Source of the DNA: Chionoecetes opilio
Lineage: Eukaryota > Arthropoda > Malacostraca > Decapoda > Majidae
Length of the DNA stretch: 64,000 bases
Direction of reading: 5' to 3'
NCBI GenBank assembly: GCA_016584305.1
Contig: JACEEZ010003549.1
Span: 50,001 to 114,000, forward strand
Position 1 is the first letter of the stretch. Every line of letters begins with the position of its first letter. The translations under genes were made by a program, and so were the position numbers. The notes below the pieces were generated by a model. It was not told where the DNA came from. It made no database searches and was given only the letters and a program-made list of their open reading frames with translations. Positions 45,776 through 57,855 of this stretch are shown here, piece after piece.

Positions 45776-45803
45776 CTGGTTGTATGTATGTATGGTTGAC
45801 TTG
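45749..45803. repeat. Perfect 27-bp-arm palindrome
   Basis: Arms 45749-45775 and 45777-45803 are exact reverse complements around a single C at 45776. It is followed by a second short hairpin with 9-bp arms (GATGTAGGT, loop AGT, ACCTACATC; 45806-45826). Confidence 0.92.
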
Positions 45804-45918
45804 CAGATGTAGGTAGTACCTACATCCACCTTTCATCCCTATCCATGAAGCTATCCAGCTCCTCTTTAAAGCTCCCTAATGACTCCGCACTAACTACTTG
45901 TCTACTGAGACCATTCCA

Positions 45919-46221
45919 TTAACTCACCTCGCTATTTGTGAACCAGTTTTTCCCTATTTCCTTTCTAAATCTACGCTTTTCCAGCTTGAACCCGTTACTT
46001 CTTGTTCTACCCTGGTTAAAAGCCGTAAGAACTTTTCCTACCTCTCCTATATTAAATCCCTTTATCCACTTAAAAACTTCTATCAGATCGCCCCTTACTC
46101 TGCGTCTCTCGAGTGAGTGTAACTTTAATAACTTCAATCTGCTCTCATAACTAAAGTTACGCATCCCATTTTTCATTTTGGTCATCCTTCTCTGCACTGT
46201 TTCTAACAAGGCTATATCCAT
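45919..46221 (-). pseudogene. LINE post-RT C-terminal segment
   Basis: LLETVQRRMTKMKNGMRNFSYESRLKLL then SLERRRVRGDLIEVFKWIKG and GFKLEKRRFRKEIGKNWF: the conserved C-terminal tail following RT in CR1-like elements. Confidence 0.83.
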
Positions 46222-46289
46222 CCTGTAATATGGAGACCAAAACTGAACCGCATAGTCTAGGTGAGGCCTGACTAGAGCCAGATAAAACT

Positions 46290-46790
46290 TTAGAATAACT
46301 TCCGCACTTCTACTTTTAACATTTCTGGTAATGAATCATAATACTCTATTAACTCCATTTCTGGCCTCAATACATTGTTTCCTAGGTCGGAGGCTGGGCT
46401 CACCCTAACTCCAAGATCTTTTTCACCTTCTGATCTTTTCAGCGATACATTGCTTATGGTGTATCTATTACCAGGGTTTTTTCTACCAACATTCATAACG
46501 CTGCATTTATCAATATTAAATTCCATCTGCCATCTGACTGCCCACTCGTTAAGTTTATCTAAGTCTCCCTGCAATATGTTTACATCAGACTGTGATCCAA
46601 TAATCCTACCTAACTTAGTATCATCAGCAAACTTGCTGATATCACTGCTAATCCCACTATCCAAGTCGTTGATGTAAATAAAAAATATTAATGGACCCAA
46701 AACAGACCCTTGTGGAACTCCACTGGTCACCATTCCCCATTCAGATTTAGAACCATTAATTGTAACCCTTTGTTGCCTATTACTTAGCCA
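46290..46790 (-). pseudogene. CR1-like reverse transcriptase fragment
   Basis: WLSNRQQRVTINGSKSEWG leads to MVTSGVPQGSVLGPLIFF (PQG motif), YINDLDSGISSDISKFADDTKLG (FADD catalytic box), LNEWAVRWQMEFNIDKCSVMN and SEGEKDLGVRV. The order and wording are of CR1/jockey-type RT. Only the catalytic part is present. The frame ends near 46290 and the tail resumes in another. Confidence 0.85.
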
Positions 46791-46796
46791 ACCTTA

Positions 46797-48482
46797 TTTA
46801 AGAGTTTCCTCACTATCTCTCCCTTCATGCTCGCTAGCTCTCCCTTCACGCTCACCATTTCTCCCTTCACGTTCGCCAGCTCTACCTTCACGCTCGCCAC
46901 CTCTCCCTTCAATTCTTCTTGAGATGCAATCTGGGCGCGCATGTCTCCGCTCTCTTTCTGTATAAAGACCTGCGACGTCTGAAGCAGCTTCACTTCGTTC
47001 TGCAAGGTCATAACTATCATCCCGAGGCTGCTGATGGGTGAGGTGTCGTGGTTTGTGCCCTGAGGGAGAGGTGGGGGAGCAGGCTCTCCGTAGGTAGATG
47101 GAGGGGAGGGGGGGGGGAGGGTTGGCTTGGTTCATGAGATGGGCTCGCGGCCAGAGCATGTGCGTGAGCGACCTGCGGGCGGCCGGGTGGGGGTAGTGAG
47201 GGTAGGTAGGGGTTCGATGGTAGGAGCGGTGGAGGTAGAGAGTTCAACACCGACGTGTGAGATGGGAGCGGAGTAAGTTGGGTGAGGTCTGGGAGCAGTG
47301 TCGGGTGACTGATGGCCGGCTGTGGTGGCGAGCGGGGTTGAAACCAAGCATGAATCACCCCTGGGAGGGAAGGAAAGGCTGCAGTGTCGAAGCTTGAGGG
47401 GGGGTTAGCTGTGGCAGGTGGCAGAGTCGATGTGGTGTTCTGAAGGCGTGGGGCATCGAGTCTCATGGGGCACTTCACACTCCAAGCATTGTGCTCCTGT
47501 AGGCAGTTGAGACATCTTGGGGTGAAGTTTTCCCCATTTATTATGCGTTCCTTGCACAGTTTGGTGTCGTGTCCCTCGGAGCAGAAGCCGCATTTCACCC
47601 TGTTGTTGCATTGCCATTCCCGGTGTCCCCACTTCTGGCATTTCCCACATAATGCTGGCTTCCCTACAAATTTCTCCACTTTGCAAGGCCTCATCCCAGG
47701 CAGGATGATCATCGTTGGTGGCTCGCCCTTCCACATCGCTGTCACTTGGCTCCTGGGCACCATCGTGTTGGAGCGGGAGTCCCAATGCTGATCGTCTCTT
47801 CTGGCCCAGAGTATGCCAGGGTGGTCATCGATATGGCGAAGGGGCATGAAGGATGGGTACTATTGGGTAGTTCCTTATAGTCACCTTGACCTGTCTGTTT
47901 TTCATCCGTGGCCTCGGTAAGTCTCATCATGCTGCCTTGATAGAGGTGACCCATCTCCGTCAGGAACTTGAGGGTGTCTCTGTAGCTTGTGACCGCCATG
48001 GCGGATTTGGTAGTCATCTTGGGTTTCACGGAGAAGTTGCGATATTTGCCGCCAACTTCCGCTAGCCATATTAACCTGTCCTTAGGTGCCACTCCTATCG
48101 GAAAGATGAAGCGGTAGACTGGGGTAGGGGGGGGGGGGGGGCGTCGTTGGGTGGCGGGCTGGCTCGGGCTCGGAGCGGCACTGTCACTGAGAACGGCACT
48201 GTTACTGGGAGCGGCACTGTTACTGGGAGCGGTACTGTTAGTAGGAACGGCACTGTTACTGTCTGCACTGCTTCGTTTGTTCTTTTTCTTATTGTTACAC
48301 ACGACTTCAAAGCCAGCGGTGTCGTCACCCGACTCCAGAACGTCTTTTACCTCCCATAAGGGGTGCCGTTTTCCTGGCCTGCGTACTTCATTGGACCCAC
48401 CAGATGCTTCAGCACCGGCACTGTTATTTTGGCTGTCGTCACTAAAGATTTCTGCGTCCCTGGGCGAGTTAGAGAGGGACAT
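46797..48482 (-). pseudogene. LINE ORF1 (zinc-knuckle Gag-like protein)
   Basis: RNA-binding ORF1 of a non-LTR element. Start at the ATG opening MSLSNSPRDAEIF (48482). Residues about 80-115 form a Ser/Ala/Pro-rich linker containing repeated APSNSA motifs. A VYRFIFPIGVAPKDRLIWLA stretch at about 48080-48120 is RRM-like. Three CCHC knuckles follow in another frame: CGKCQKWGHREWQC, CGFCSEGHDTKLC and CLNCLQEHNAWSVKC (47470-47650). A Pro-rich stretch leads to a third frame with heptads KGEVASVKVELANVKGEMVS (about 46810-46940). Two frameshifts (about 47800 and 47020). Truncated by the CR1-like fragment. No ORF2 of this element found. Confidence 0.82.
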
Positions 48483-48595
48483 AACTCAGCACGACTCCGA
48501 GTGGAAAAGAACAGAAACAAAGGCAACAACTCGACACCGCGGCAGGGTCAGAGACCGCAAGCGTCCAACACCCGCGAGGTCAAGAGGTCAACTCC

Positions 48596-48664
<69 letters not shown>

Positions 48665-48775
48665 AGGAGGAGGAAAAGAGAGAGAAGAGGGAGAGAGGAG
48701 AGAGAAGGAGAGGAGAGAGCGAGAGAGAGAAGGGGAAGAGAGAGAAGAGAGAGAGAGAAGAGAGAGAGAAAAGGG

Positions 48776-48830
<55 letters not shown>
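48596..48830. repeat. (GA)n tract, left of LTR element
   Basis: GA-rich with many GGA slips. It may be the left half of a tract split by the LTR element at 48836, the right half being 53096-53445. Confidence 0.9.
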
Positions 48831-48833
<3 letters not shown>

Positions 48834-48835
48834 TG

Positions 48836-49754
48836 TGTCAAGGTTTAGATTTTTACTGGGGGTTTTAAGTACTTAGACTTCACTTATCTCTCAATAATTA
48901 AATCACCTTTGGGTTCTTTGTTTGACTCACTATGAAGCTATTAGTCCAGGACTACATACAGGGTAAAAAAAAACCACTTGGTAAACACCTTATCTAGTTT
49001 ATTTACAAGATCTACACATAACAAAAATAGCACCCCCCAACAAAGATTCATCCACTCAATCACGCCCTAAAATCTTTCCTACATACGCCTACGATAACCT
49101 ACTGTTTGTATCTGGCGGGGGAATAGATATAGGGGGTTATTGGTTTCTCCCGCCGAGGAACCTGTAGCCCTTGTCCTCGCGGCGGTGTACACACGTGGTC
49201 GACTTCCTGTCTAGCGACTCGCTCCTTGCTCCCAGCTCGCGTCTGCCCCAACCAAACCCTCCTTGTCCTCGCGGTATGGCTTGCCCTGCGTCTGTTAGCA
49301 GGAATCAAGAACCAGACACGCGGGGAACTGGAAGGAGGTGGCAAAGGGGTCCAGAAGACGTCCTGGGGCTGGGGGAGGTGTAGTCGTGGCCGTGACCTGC
49401 AATAGAATGAGCGACCCAGGACGACCTGCCTTTCCTCCAAGATGGCGGCTGGTGGCGCGTTGCCACTTCGGCTCATCTTAAACATATTTTCTATACCCTT
49501 TTTCTTTTTATGCATGCCTGAATTCCCTATCAGCTACCACATGCAATTTACTTCGGGGTGCTCTGCTAGCGCACCCTGCACCCCGGGGGGAGGCAAACTA
49601 TGAGCCTAAACCCTCCCCACTGACTGGAACCCTTTTCCCCCGCCACCAGAAAAACCTTAACTGGCAACCCCCAGTAGTAACAAAGGCTTGGTGCCAAGCG
49701 CACGCAATGGGATACGAGGACTTAAAATGCCTATAAAAGGGTCTAGCCTTTACA
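48836..49754 (-). repeat. 3' LTR of the minus-strand LTR element
   Basis: 919 bp, collinear with 52202-53095. No clear polypurine tract on its inner side, so its inner limit is less certain than its outer one. Confidence 0.8.
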
Positions 49755-51353
49755 TTCGCTCGACCTAAATAAAATTCTTTCCGCAGAAAATAATTTAAAC
49801 TGACTACCTGAACATGTTATAGCATCATGCGGGTTAAATGTCAATTATCTAACACATTGGACCCGACCAAAATAAGTCAGTCACACACCCAGGCACTCTG
49901 TGGTGTTGTGTATTTAAACCGTTTACAGGGGTTTTGCTTGAAAACCAATGAGCGGAAAAACCCCGCTGTACATTAAGTTCAAAGCCCTGGGGGATAAAAC
50001 TCCGAAGTTTCTAACAAACCCTGAAACGGACCCAAACTGGACGTCAAGACGCGTCACATTAATTACCAAAACAAGTGTTATGTGGCGTGGGGTATATCAT
50101 AGACATATAGACATAGACATAGACATAGTATACATATAAATACTTTAGTGTAGGTGGTACAGGTGAATGTAATCAGGTACGTATACAATAGTGTTACAAA
50201 AATTAAATCCTGTCTACCTGCCTATGTTTTCCTAAATACATGCACCCGTGCCATGCTGGGGGAAATATTAGTGGATCATGCAATTGTTAATCCGTCTAAC
50301 ATGCCGCCGTGGAGGATCCCCTAAAGTGGCCCATCAGGCGCAGCCCTGGAGTCCTCTCCCTAACTCTGAGGGGAGTGGGCTCTTACACCCTACAAACACC
50401 CCATTGTTCCTCATTTACTCGTGGGGGTTTATACAGCTCTATTGTCGCTGTCGTTCGTGTTTTTACACACTTCGCAGGAATGCACCCTCTGCTCAAATCA
50501 TGGCCCCCCGCCTGGCCAATAAAATTTATCGGCGATATGTTCCACGTTTCTTCCCGCTCGAGTGGGCCTGTGGCATCGCAGTGATCTAACTCGATACGGC
50601 ATAGTGATTTTTTCCGGCACGTCGAATTGAAATCTCTCGTGGCCCCGGGGAGTTATGAAATCGCGGTATAATTCCCATCTCGCTTTACAAAGCTCGTATA
50701 ATTACCGCGCACTGTTCTGCCGTTCCTTCGCAGTAATGCCGTTCGCACGTTTCTCGAGTGAAGGATCTGTCTCTACCTCCCCCCTGACGACCTCGCTGTT
50801 CTCCAAGTCAGCGGGAGAATCCATGTCTACCTCAAACCCCGAACTTTGCTTCGTGCATGATGGCCGTTGCCATTACCAGACTAACTACCTTCTCCTTGGA
50901 ATATCGTTCCCCCGGCTTTTGTGGCTCGGGCCAATCACGAGATACAAGTTTTTGGTGCAGTATACTCCTTGTGGAGTTTGGGGAGTGGGGCCCTTGTGAA
51001 CGGCCGCAGCATTTTTGTGCCGTCGGGTATTACTCGCTTCGAGATTTACTCCCGGCCTCCAGTTTCCCTTTGAGCTGGCCTATAGCTTCCCCGAAAGCGA
51101 CGTGGGTTTACAACTGGGGCACGTATTTGGGCTCAGTCTTACGGGCTGCGTCGCCGTATCCGTCGTGGCGAGCTATCGTCTTCCCTTGGCGTATCTGCAG
51201 CCTCGACCAACTACGTTCGGTGGCTCAGCTTTTTCCTCATATGCCTCAAAATACGCATCGGCGACTCTACCCATTCAGGCAACTGATTGACCCGATCAAT
51301 TTCAACATCGCGATTAGCGGTTCCGGCTGACTTTAAGAATTGAGCGCGCAGAA
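49755..51353. other. Internal region without recognisable pol
   Basis: About 1.6 kb between left LTR and gag. Scattered GC-rich stretches read as fragments of Gag continuation on the minus strand, but I find no protease, RT or integrase motif. Plus-strand open frames here have no motif. Confidence 0.5.
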
Positions 51354-52115
51354 TTAAATCTGTGATGCCCTCGACAGTCTCCTCAGCTCCGTCACTTTCG
51401 CGCCCCCGTCTCGCAAATTCCCGGCGATTCTCACGGCAAACTGTGAGGCAGTTTTCGTTCTCTTGCAGCGAGCTTCAAAATACTGCTGCTTAAGGCGCTC
51501 AGTGCTCAGCCCATATGCCTTTAAGAGCGCATGTTTCATCTGACCATAGTCACGGCTAGTTTATCCCAAAAAATAGAGAACCTCGAGTGGCCTTGCCCTC
51601 AAACAAGGTCGTAAACTGAAGCTACGCGTGATCTCGTCCTATTCCAGAAGGTCTGCCACATCATCGAACCTTTCCCATGAAGTGTTCAATCCTATCGCTT
51701 CTTTGAAAATCGGAAAGTTTTAATTAGGCCGGTTCATAAGTGTCGGCGCTCCTCCCCCGTGGTTACTGGCTCGTAACTCTTCCAACTCATGTTCCCTCTC
51801 TTGCTGCCTATGTTGTCTCTCAATTTCCCTATCTTCTCTCTCCTTCTCCCACTCTCTTTCCCTCTCCTGTCTCTCTCTCTCCCTATCTTCTCTCTCTCTT
51901 TCTCTCTCCTCCTCTCTTTCCTTCAACTCTTGTTCCCTATCTTCTCTCTCTTTCTCCCACTCTCTCTCGCTCTCTTGCCTTCTCCTGTCTCTCTCTCTCT
52001 CCCTATCTTCTCTCTCTTTATCCTCACGTTGCCTACTGAGAACATACTCTTGTATTTCTTTTGACTCCACGTAGCCTATCGACTCCGCCTCTTCCATATA
52101 TTTCTGAATACTCAT
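51354..52115 (-). pseudogene. gag: Gag of minus-strand LTR element
   Basis: Start at MSIQKYMEEAESIGY (52115). A highly charged coiled-coil arm of Arg/Glu repeats (about residues 30-115) is followed by a linker and, in another frame, by a capsid-like segment with MKHALLKAYGLSTERLKQQYFEA and TASQFAVRIAGNLRDGG (51354-51539). The charged coil followed by a capsid helix bundle with an ALLKxYxLxxE motif is a known style of Gypsy Gag. Coding beyond 51354 is unreadable. Confidence 0.78.
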
Positions 52116-52181
52116 GATGGCGGGGCTATTTGCTGCCTAGAATAAATTACCCTGTGTACTCCTGGACTAGCATGAATGAGT

Positions 52182-52199
52182 CCCTGTGTGCGGGCTCCA
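52182..52199 (-). other. Primer-binding-like site, minus strand
   Basis: TGGAGCCCGCACACAGG on the minus strand, two bases from the LTR end. Different from the primer-site type of elements 1 and 3. Confidence 0.6.
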
Positions 52200-52201
52200 A
52201 T

Positions 52202-53095
52202 TGTCAAGGTTTAGATTTTTACTTGGGGTTCTAAGTACTTAGACTTCACTTACCTCTCAATAATTAAATCACCTTCGGGTTCTTTGTTTGACTCACTATG
52301 AAGCTATCAGTCCAGGACTACATACAGGGTAAACAATAAAAACTTGATAAACACCTTATCTAGTTTATTTACAAGATCTACACATAACAAAAATAGCACC
52401 CCCCAACACAAGATTCATCCACTCAATCGCGCCCTAAATATCTTCCCTACATACGCCTACGATAACCTACTGTCTGGTATCTGGCTGGGGAATATATATA
52501 TGGGGTTATTGGTTATCTCACGTTCTCGCCGAGGAACCTGTAGCCCTTGTCCTCGCGGCGGTGTACAAACGTGGTCGATTTCCTGTCTAGCGACCCGCCC
52601 CTTGTCCCGCTCGGTCTCCCCCAAAAACCAAACCCCTTCTCCTCGCGACGGTTGCCCTGCTTTGTTAGCGGGAATAAAAACCGGGACACGGGGGGGAACT
52701 GGAAGGAGGTGGCAAGAGGTCCAAAAGACGTCCTCGGTTGGGGGGGTTGTCGGGCCGTGCCCCTGCAATAGAAGCCCGCCCCAGGTGGGCCCTGCCCCCA
52801 AGAGGTGCGGTGGGCGCGTGCCACTTCGGCTCATCTAAAAATATTTTCTATAACCTTTTTTTTTATGCATGCCTGAATTCTATCAACACCACATGAAATT
52901 TATTTGGGGTTTTCCCCTGCTGGGTACCCTCTACCGTGGGGAGGCAACTAGAGCCTAAAACCCTCCCCCGAGGAACCCTTTCCCGCCCCCAAAAAAAACC
53001 CATAACTGGCAACCCCCAGTAGTAAAAAAAGCCTGGTACCAGCGCAGCAAGGGGATACAGGACTTAAATGCTAAAAAAAATGTCTACCCTTTACA
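52202..53095 (-). repeat. 5' LTR of the minus-strand LTR element
   Basis: 894 bp; start of the transcript side is at the right (53095). Several homopolymer-length differences from the left copy (runs of G, A, C), suggesting either decay or base-calling errors. Confidence 0.82.
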
Positions 53096-53413
53096 AGAGA
53101 GAGAGAGAAGAGAGAAGAGAGAGGGGAAAAAGGGAGAGAGGGGAGAGGAGAGAGAGGAGGGGGGAGAGAGGGGAGAGGAGAGAGAAGAGAGAGAGAAGAT
53201 GGAGAGAGAGAGAGGGAAGGGAGGGGGGAGAGAGAGAGGGAGAGAGGGAGGGAGGGGGGGAGAGAGAGAGAGGAGAGAGAGAGAGGAGGAGAGAGAGGAG
53301 AGAGAGAGGGGAGGGAGAAGAGAAGAAGAGAAGAGAGAGAGAGAAGAGGAACGGAGAAGAGAGAGAGAGAGAAGAGGAGAGAGAGGAGAGAGGAGAGGGA
53401 GAGGAGAGGAGAG

Positions 53414-53445
<32 letters not shown>
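53096..53445. repeat. (GA)n/(GGA)n tract, right of LTR element
   Basis: GA-rich with frequent GGA and GAAGA interruptions. Ends abruptly at 53445. Confidence 0.92.
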
Positions 53446-53749
53446 ACCTTTTAGTATCATCACCTGGGGGGGTCTCAAGACTAGTTTAACAAAACATTTA
53501 AAAAAATTTTTTAAAACACCGTTTACCCAACTTTTTAAACTTTTCCAACTCATCCAATTTTTCTTTTTTGTCTCTAAACTGTAAATCCCCCGAAATTTAA
53601 AAGCCGTAAAGAAAAACTTTTGGCGGGTTAGATTAAAACGGTAAATTTAAAATCCTGGGAGGGAGGTGCAATGAAATGGAAGGAGGTGGGATCATCAAAT
53701 CAAATCTATTTACCCAATACTATAAAAACGGAAGACTATCAAAAAACCC

Positions 53750-56560
53750 ATTTATTTACAGTGTGCGTCAAGTCTGTTTTTAAATGTAGTTATTGTGGGC
53801 TTGGGAAAAACTTTTGTTTGTAACTGTTCCATCGACCCAACAACTCTAAAAATGAAAAAATATTTACGGAGATTTGTGATGAAACCGATAAAGGTTTAGT
53901 TTTTAAACCGTTATTTTTTGTTATCACTTGAGGAGAAAGTTCAAAATGGGTTTCTTTTGATTTTTTGACTTTAAAACCCTTTTTGGATTTTTTAAAGGTT
54001 TCTATCAAGCCCCCCACGGTTCTATGCCCTTTAAGGAAAACATTTTAAGTTTACCCGTCTTTTTCCCATAAGATGGGGTTTCGCAAGATGGAATTTTTTG
54101 GGGCTGCTCTTTTTGCTTTGACCCCAATTTGGCTTGATCTTTTACAAAAACAAGGCGACCAGTTTTTGAAGGGATATTCTAAGTGGGGGCCAACCAAAGA
54201 CGTGTTTTTAATCGGTCTTTAATTTTGGAGTTTTATGTTCAAAGTTGCTTTTAAGAAGCCCAACTAACATTGCCTTTTTAGGGCCCAGCTGGGCCCAATG
54301 GGGGAGGGTTTTTCGGGATCATTACTAAATGAGAAAAATAAATTTTTTTGCTTATTTCAGTTAACGATTTATTTGCATTTGTTTAGTTGATTTGAGGTTT
54401 CTCCCTATTGCATTACTTTACTATATAAAATTTAAATTTTTAAATACCCAAATTTATCACTCCAATTTTGTTTAGTTTGTGGGAGATCACGTTTTTAAGG
54501 GCCCCGCAGTTTTCTCTATTTTGCTTTACCGCCAAATTTTGGGTTTGTCATCTGCAAATTTCGATATTTTAGGGGGACAAGTCTGCCCGTCCAAAAATCA
54601 ATTTATATTATCAGAAAAAAGGGGAGGAAACCCCGGACGAGCCCCTGAGGCACCCAAAGAACATTAACCCCTCAGATGCCTCGCCATTTTTTATACCCCT
54701 TGTTTACGATTTTTAAAGCCCAAAAGCCCAAACCATGTTTCATAACTGCTCTCCTTAAAACCCCGTGCCCCTTTGTTTGGGCATAAGTCCCCTTAGGGAG
54801 CTGGGACGAAGGCTTTTTGAAAATTTAAGGGTTTTTATATCCCAAAGGGGAAATTTTTGGGATCCCCCCTTTTAAAAAATGCATTTAAAAAAACCAGTAG
54901 GTTTGTAAAACAGAAACTTTTATTACGAAATCCCTTTCTGGGAGTTTAATAAATTTATTATTTCATCGAGAAAAGGGCATTTTGTTTTTCCCGGTAAAAT
55001 TTTCTCAAATAGTTTTAAAAATCACAGGGCGTTAGACTAATTGGGGATAATTACTTGCGAAAGGGTCTTTTCCCTTTCTTTAAAAATCGGTTTTAACAAA
55101 AGTAATTTTCCACAAAATAGGAAAAATTTGTTTTCCCTAGCGGTTGGGTTTAAAATAGTTTTTTAAGGAAATGAAAATTGACTATGATAATTTTCCGGGA
55201 AATAACTCCGCGAGATTTCGTCAAACCCCACGGAAATTTTTCTAAAAACAAGTTTCTGAAAAAAAATATATATTTCCCCTACTATTATCTTCCCTTTCCA
55301 AAAATATCACTTTCGATCCCCCAAACATGTTTTCTTGTTCTGGTAATGGAGCTTCGGCTTTTTTAAAAAAAACCCCCAGTTTAAAATAATCATTTTAGTA
55401 AGGACCCCCACACTCTTATCCCTATTACCCAAAATGTTGTCTTATCTTTTTTTGTGGGCCCAAAAAAATGTTTTTAAATTTTCTTTCTTCGAATTTTTGA
55501 AAGAAAATTATTTGGGTTTGATTTTGGGTCCCTTAGCTATTTTTTTTTCATACTCGCGCTTTTTTGACCCCCCTTTAATTAAAACCCCTTTTCAACGACG
55601 TTTAGGGCATTTTAAAACTCTATAACGCAGTCCCCCATTTGATCGGTTTTTTAAATTTTTTACGCCAGCGCTTTCTTTGCCCCCCCCTTTATTTGTTTTA
55701 AACCATTTGTCAAACCCAAAAGGGTATGTTTTTTTTTTATTAAACGTTTTTTACCTGGGAAAAATATTTTTTAAAAAAACCCATTTGGGGTTTATTTTGA
55801 ATTTGATTAAATTTTGTTTTCGGCGTTATTACCAAATTTAAATAGGTCAATCCAATCAACTTCGCTTAGGACCCTGTGATTTTGAAAATTTTGCTTTATT
55901 AAATTGGGAACTAATAAAAAATTTTTTTGGGTGTTACGTTGCCCAAATTTTTGCCCGCAGGGGATTTAAACCCGTGATCACGTTTGCCAAATGTTCAACC
56001 ATATCGCAGTAATCAAAACATATCAATGTCTGTAGGAAAACTAAATCCGGATACTATTTTTTCCCCTTGTAGGCTCACGGACCACCTGATTTAAATATAA
56101 TTCGTTCATATCAAGCAATCGCAATACCTTCAATATAAGGCAGAATTAGTATTCCAGTTTTTACGAGGTAGGTTAAAAATCCCCTTATATAATTTGTGTC
56201 GTTTTTATTGTTGACAACTGACTTTATCTCGTCAAAACGGAGGGAATCAACTTCTGCATTTTGATTGGGAGGACGATATGTTGTCCCAATAGGTTAGCAG
56301 TTACCGTTAAGCTTTTAATCTTTGCGTTTGACGAGTCATAATAATCTTGATCTACTTTATCAATTTCGATTGCTTGCAAATTATCTTTAATGTAAGGAAT
56401 AACACCTCCACCTGCTTTATACGTACGACAATTAGGAATGTCTTGTAGCCTGGAATGGCTATGTCAGATAATAAATGGGTTTATCTATGGTGTTGAACCC
56501 CTCTCAATGATACTAACGATATATGGCTTTCGGAAAAAAACGAAAAGCAATAATTCATTA
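53750..56560 (-). mobile_element. CR1-like LINE copy 1, homopolymer-corrupted
   Basis: Plus strand is AT-rich, with unusually many runs of three to eight A, T, C or G. On the minus strand fragments of RT are still recognisable (ISKFADD box near 54565 from ATATCGAAATTTGCAGATGA) and further upstream endonuclease-like segments (PPNQNAEVDSL near 56260, ending near 56500). The same order of sequence recurs at 58.14-60.25 kb. No readable frame longer than about 80 codons. Confidence 0.75.
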
Positions 56561-57449
56561 GTTTTAAAATTTACTATTTTGGGCCTTTGTGAAAAGTAAT
56601 AAAAGGGTTCCTAATAGTTTTGGAAACCCTTGCGTGGGGTTTTTTACCGGAAGGAGACTAGGGTCCACGAAAACAGAGCGCTTGTTTAAAGGGTTACTTT
56701 GATTAGTTTTTGCGGAAACATATCGTCCCCCCAAAGCTTTGGCTGGGGGCAAAGGGAAAGGGGTTTTTAAGGTATGTATTTACTCCCGTCCGCTTGTCGT
56801 TTTTTTTACCCGGTTTTTAAAGAAACTTTTCATTTACCAGACGTCTAATCTTGCATGCCCAACGGGGCTGAGGTGGGGGTCCGCCCACCCCCAAAAAGGA
56901 TGGAACCCTAAAACCAGGATGGGGGCCTCGTAAAAATTTACCCCGGGAAGTTTCAAATTTCTACATTTTTTGTGCACAAAGAGACTTAGCGGTTTTTAAC
57001 AAAAGCTTTATCAAAAAAAGTTTTTGGGCCAAACTAAAAATTCTGTGGAAAATTTCCCTGAAATAATGATTGATTAGTTTTAATCTTGAATTTGGGATGA
57101 GCTTCTGTATTTGGTCCTGTATTTCTTCAGATCACAAATTTTACCTTGGGTTTGGTCCTGCATGAATGACATAGAGGGGTGTTTAATTTTTGTACTTGGG
57201 GGACGTCATCGAAGGCTGCAGGGGTGTCGTCGAGTCTGGCCCTGGAAACAAAAAGGGCCGTTCCTTTTATCATTTGGAAAAACCCTATCCCAAAACCCCA
57301 AATAGTGTCCTGGGAGAACTGGCCCCCGATAAATCTTGTCTCTTTAAAGTCCCCTTTCATTCCCCAAAAAACCCCAAAAATTTTTTAAAGGGTTTTTGAT
57401 CGTTAAGGACCCCTTTAAAACTGCTGGGCTTAGCGCAAACCCAAAAGTC
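56561..57449. other. Unassigned, low-quality-looking sequence
   Basis: Rich in homopolymer runs. A short minus-strand segment at about 57180-57260 (SRARLDDTPAAFDD) looks protein-like but I cannot assign it. Confidence 0.35.
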
Positions 57450-57855
57450 TTACGGAAAAAAGGAGGAGGGGAAAAAAAGGAAAAGGGCCCGGGGGGGGAG
57501 GGGGGGGAAAAGGGGGGGGAGGGTAAAAGTGGAGGAGGGAGGAAGAGGCTGGGAAAGGGGAAGGAAGTAAAAATAAGTGGGGAGGAGGAGGTGGAGGAGG
57601 CGGGGAGGGGAGGGGGGAGGAAAAGGTGGCTTTAGAGGGGGGAAAAGGGGGAGGGGGGGAAGATGGAGGAGGCGGGGAGGGGAGTAGGAGGAAGAGGCGG
57701 GCCCGTAGGGGAAAGTGAGAAGGGGAGGAGGAGGGGGGGGAGGAGGGGAGGGAGAGGAGGAGGGGGAGGAGGGGGAGGAGGGGGGAGGAGGAGGAGGAGG
57801 GGGAGGGGAGGAGGGGGGAGGAAGAGAAAGAGGAGGGGGAGGGGGAGGAGGTTTT
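57450..57855. repeat. (GGA)n purine tract
   Basis: GGA/GGGGA-rich tract between the two LINE copies. Gly/Arg-rich frames here are artefacts. Confidence 0.88.

Larger units (their letters stand above)
45830..46797 (-). mobile_element. CR1-like LINE fragment
   Basis: 3' part of a non-LTR element on the minus strand: RT palm at 46290-46790 and a post-RT segment at 45919-46221, 3' end near the hairpin at 45826. 5'-truncated at about 46797 against LINE ORF1 sequence. Long non-LTR copies of a related family follow at 53.7-60.2 kb. Confidence 0.82.
48836..53095 (-). mobile_element. LTR retrotransposon with Gag, minus strand
   Basis: Direct repeats of about 0.9 kb (48836-49754 and 52202-53095), both starting TGTCAAGGTTTAG and ending CTTTACA on the plus strand. 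On the minus strand the right copy is followed, after two bases, by TGGAGCCCGCACACAGG, a primer-site-like sequence, then gag. Both outer flanks are GA microsatellite, so it inserted into a (GA)n. No RT or integrase recognised: an internally deleted element, probably Ty3/Gypsy by its Gag. Confidence 0.82.

Noticed and set aside
50278..51330. Plus-strand open frames of 90-157 codons between the LTRs
   Set aside because: No motif. They lie antisense to the Gag-bearing strand, in GC-richer sequence where chance frames are longer.
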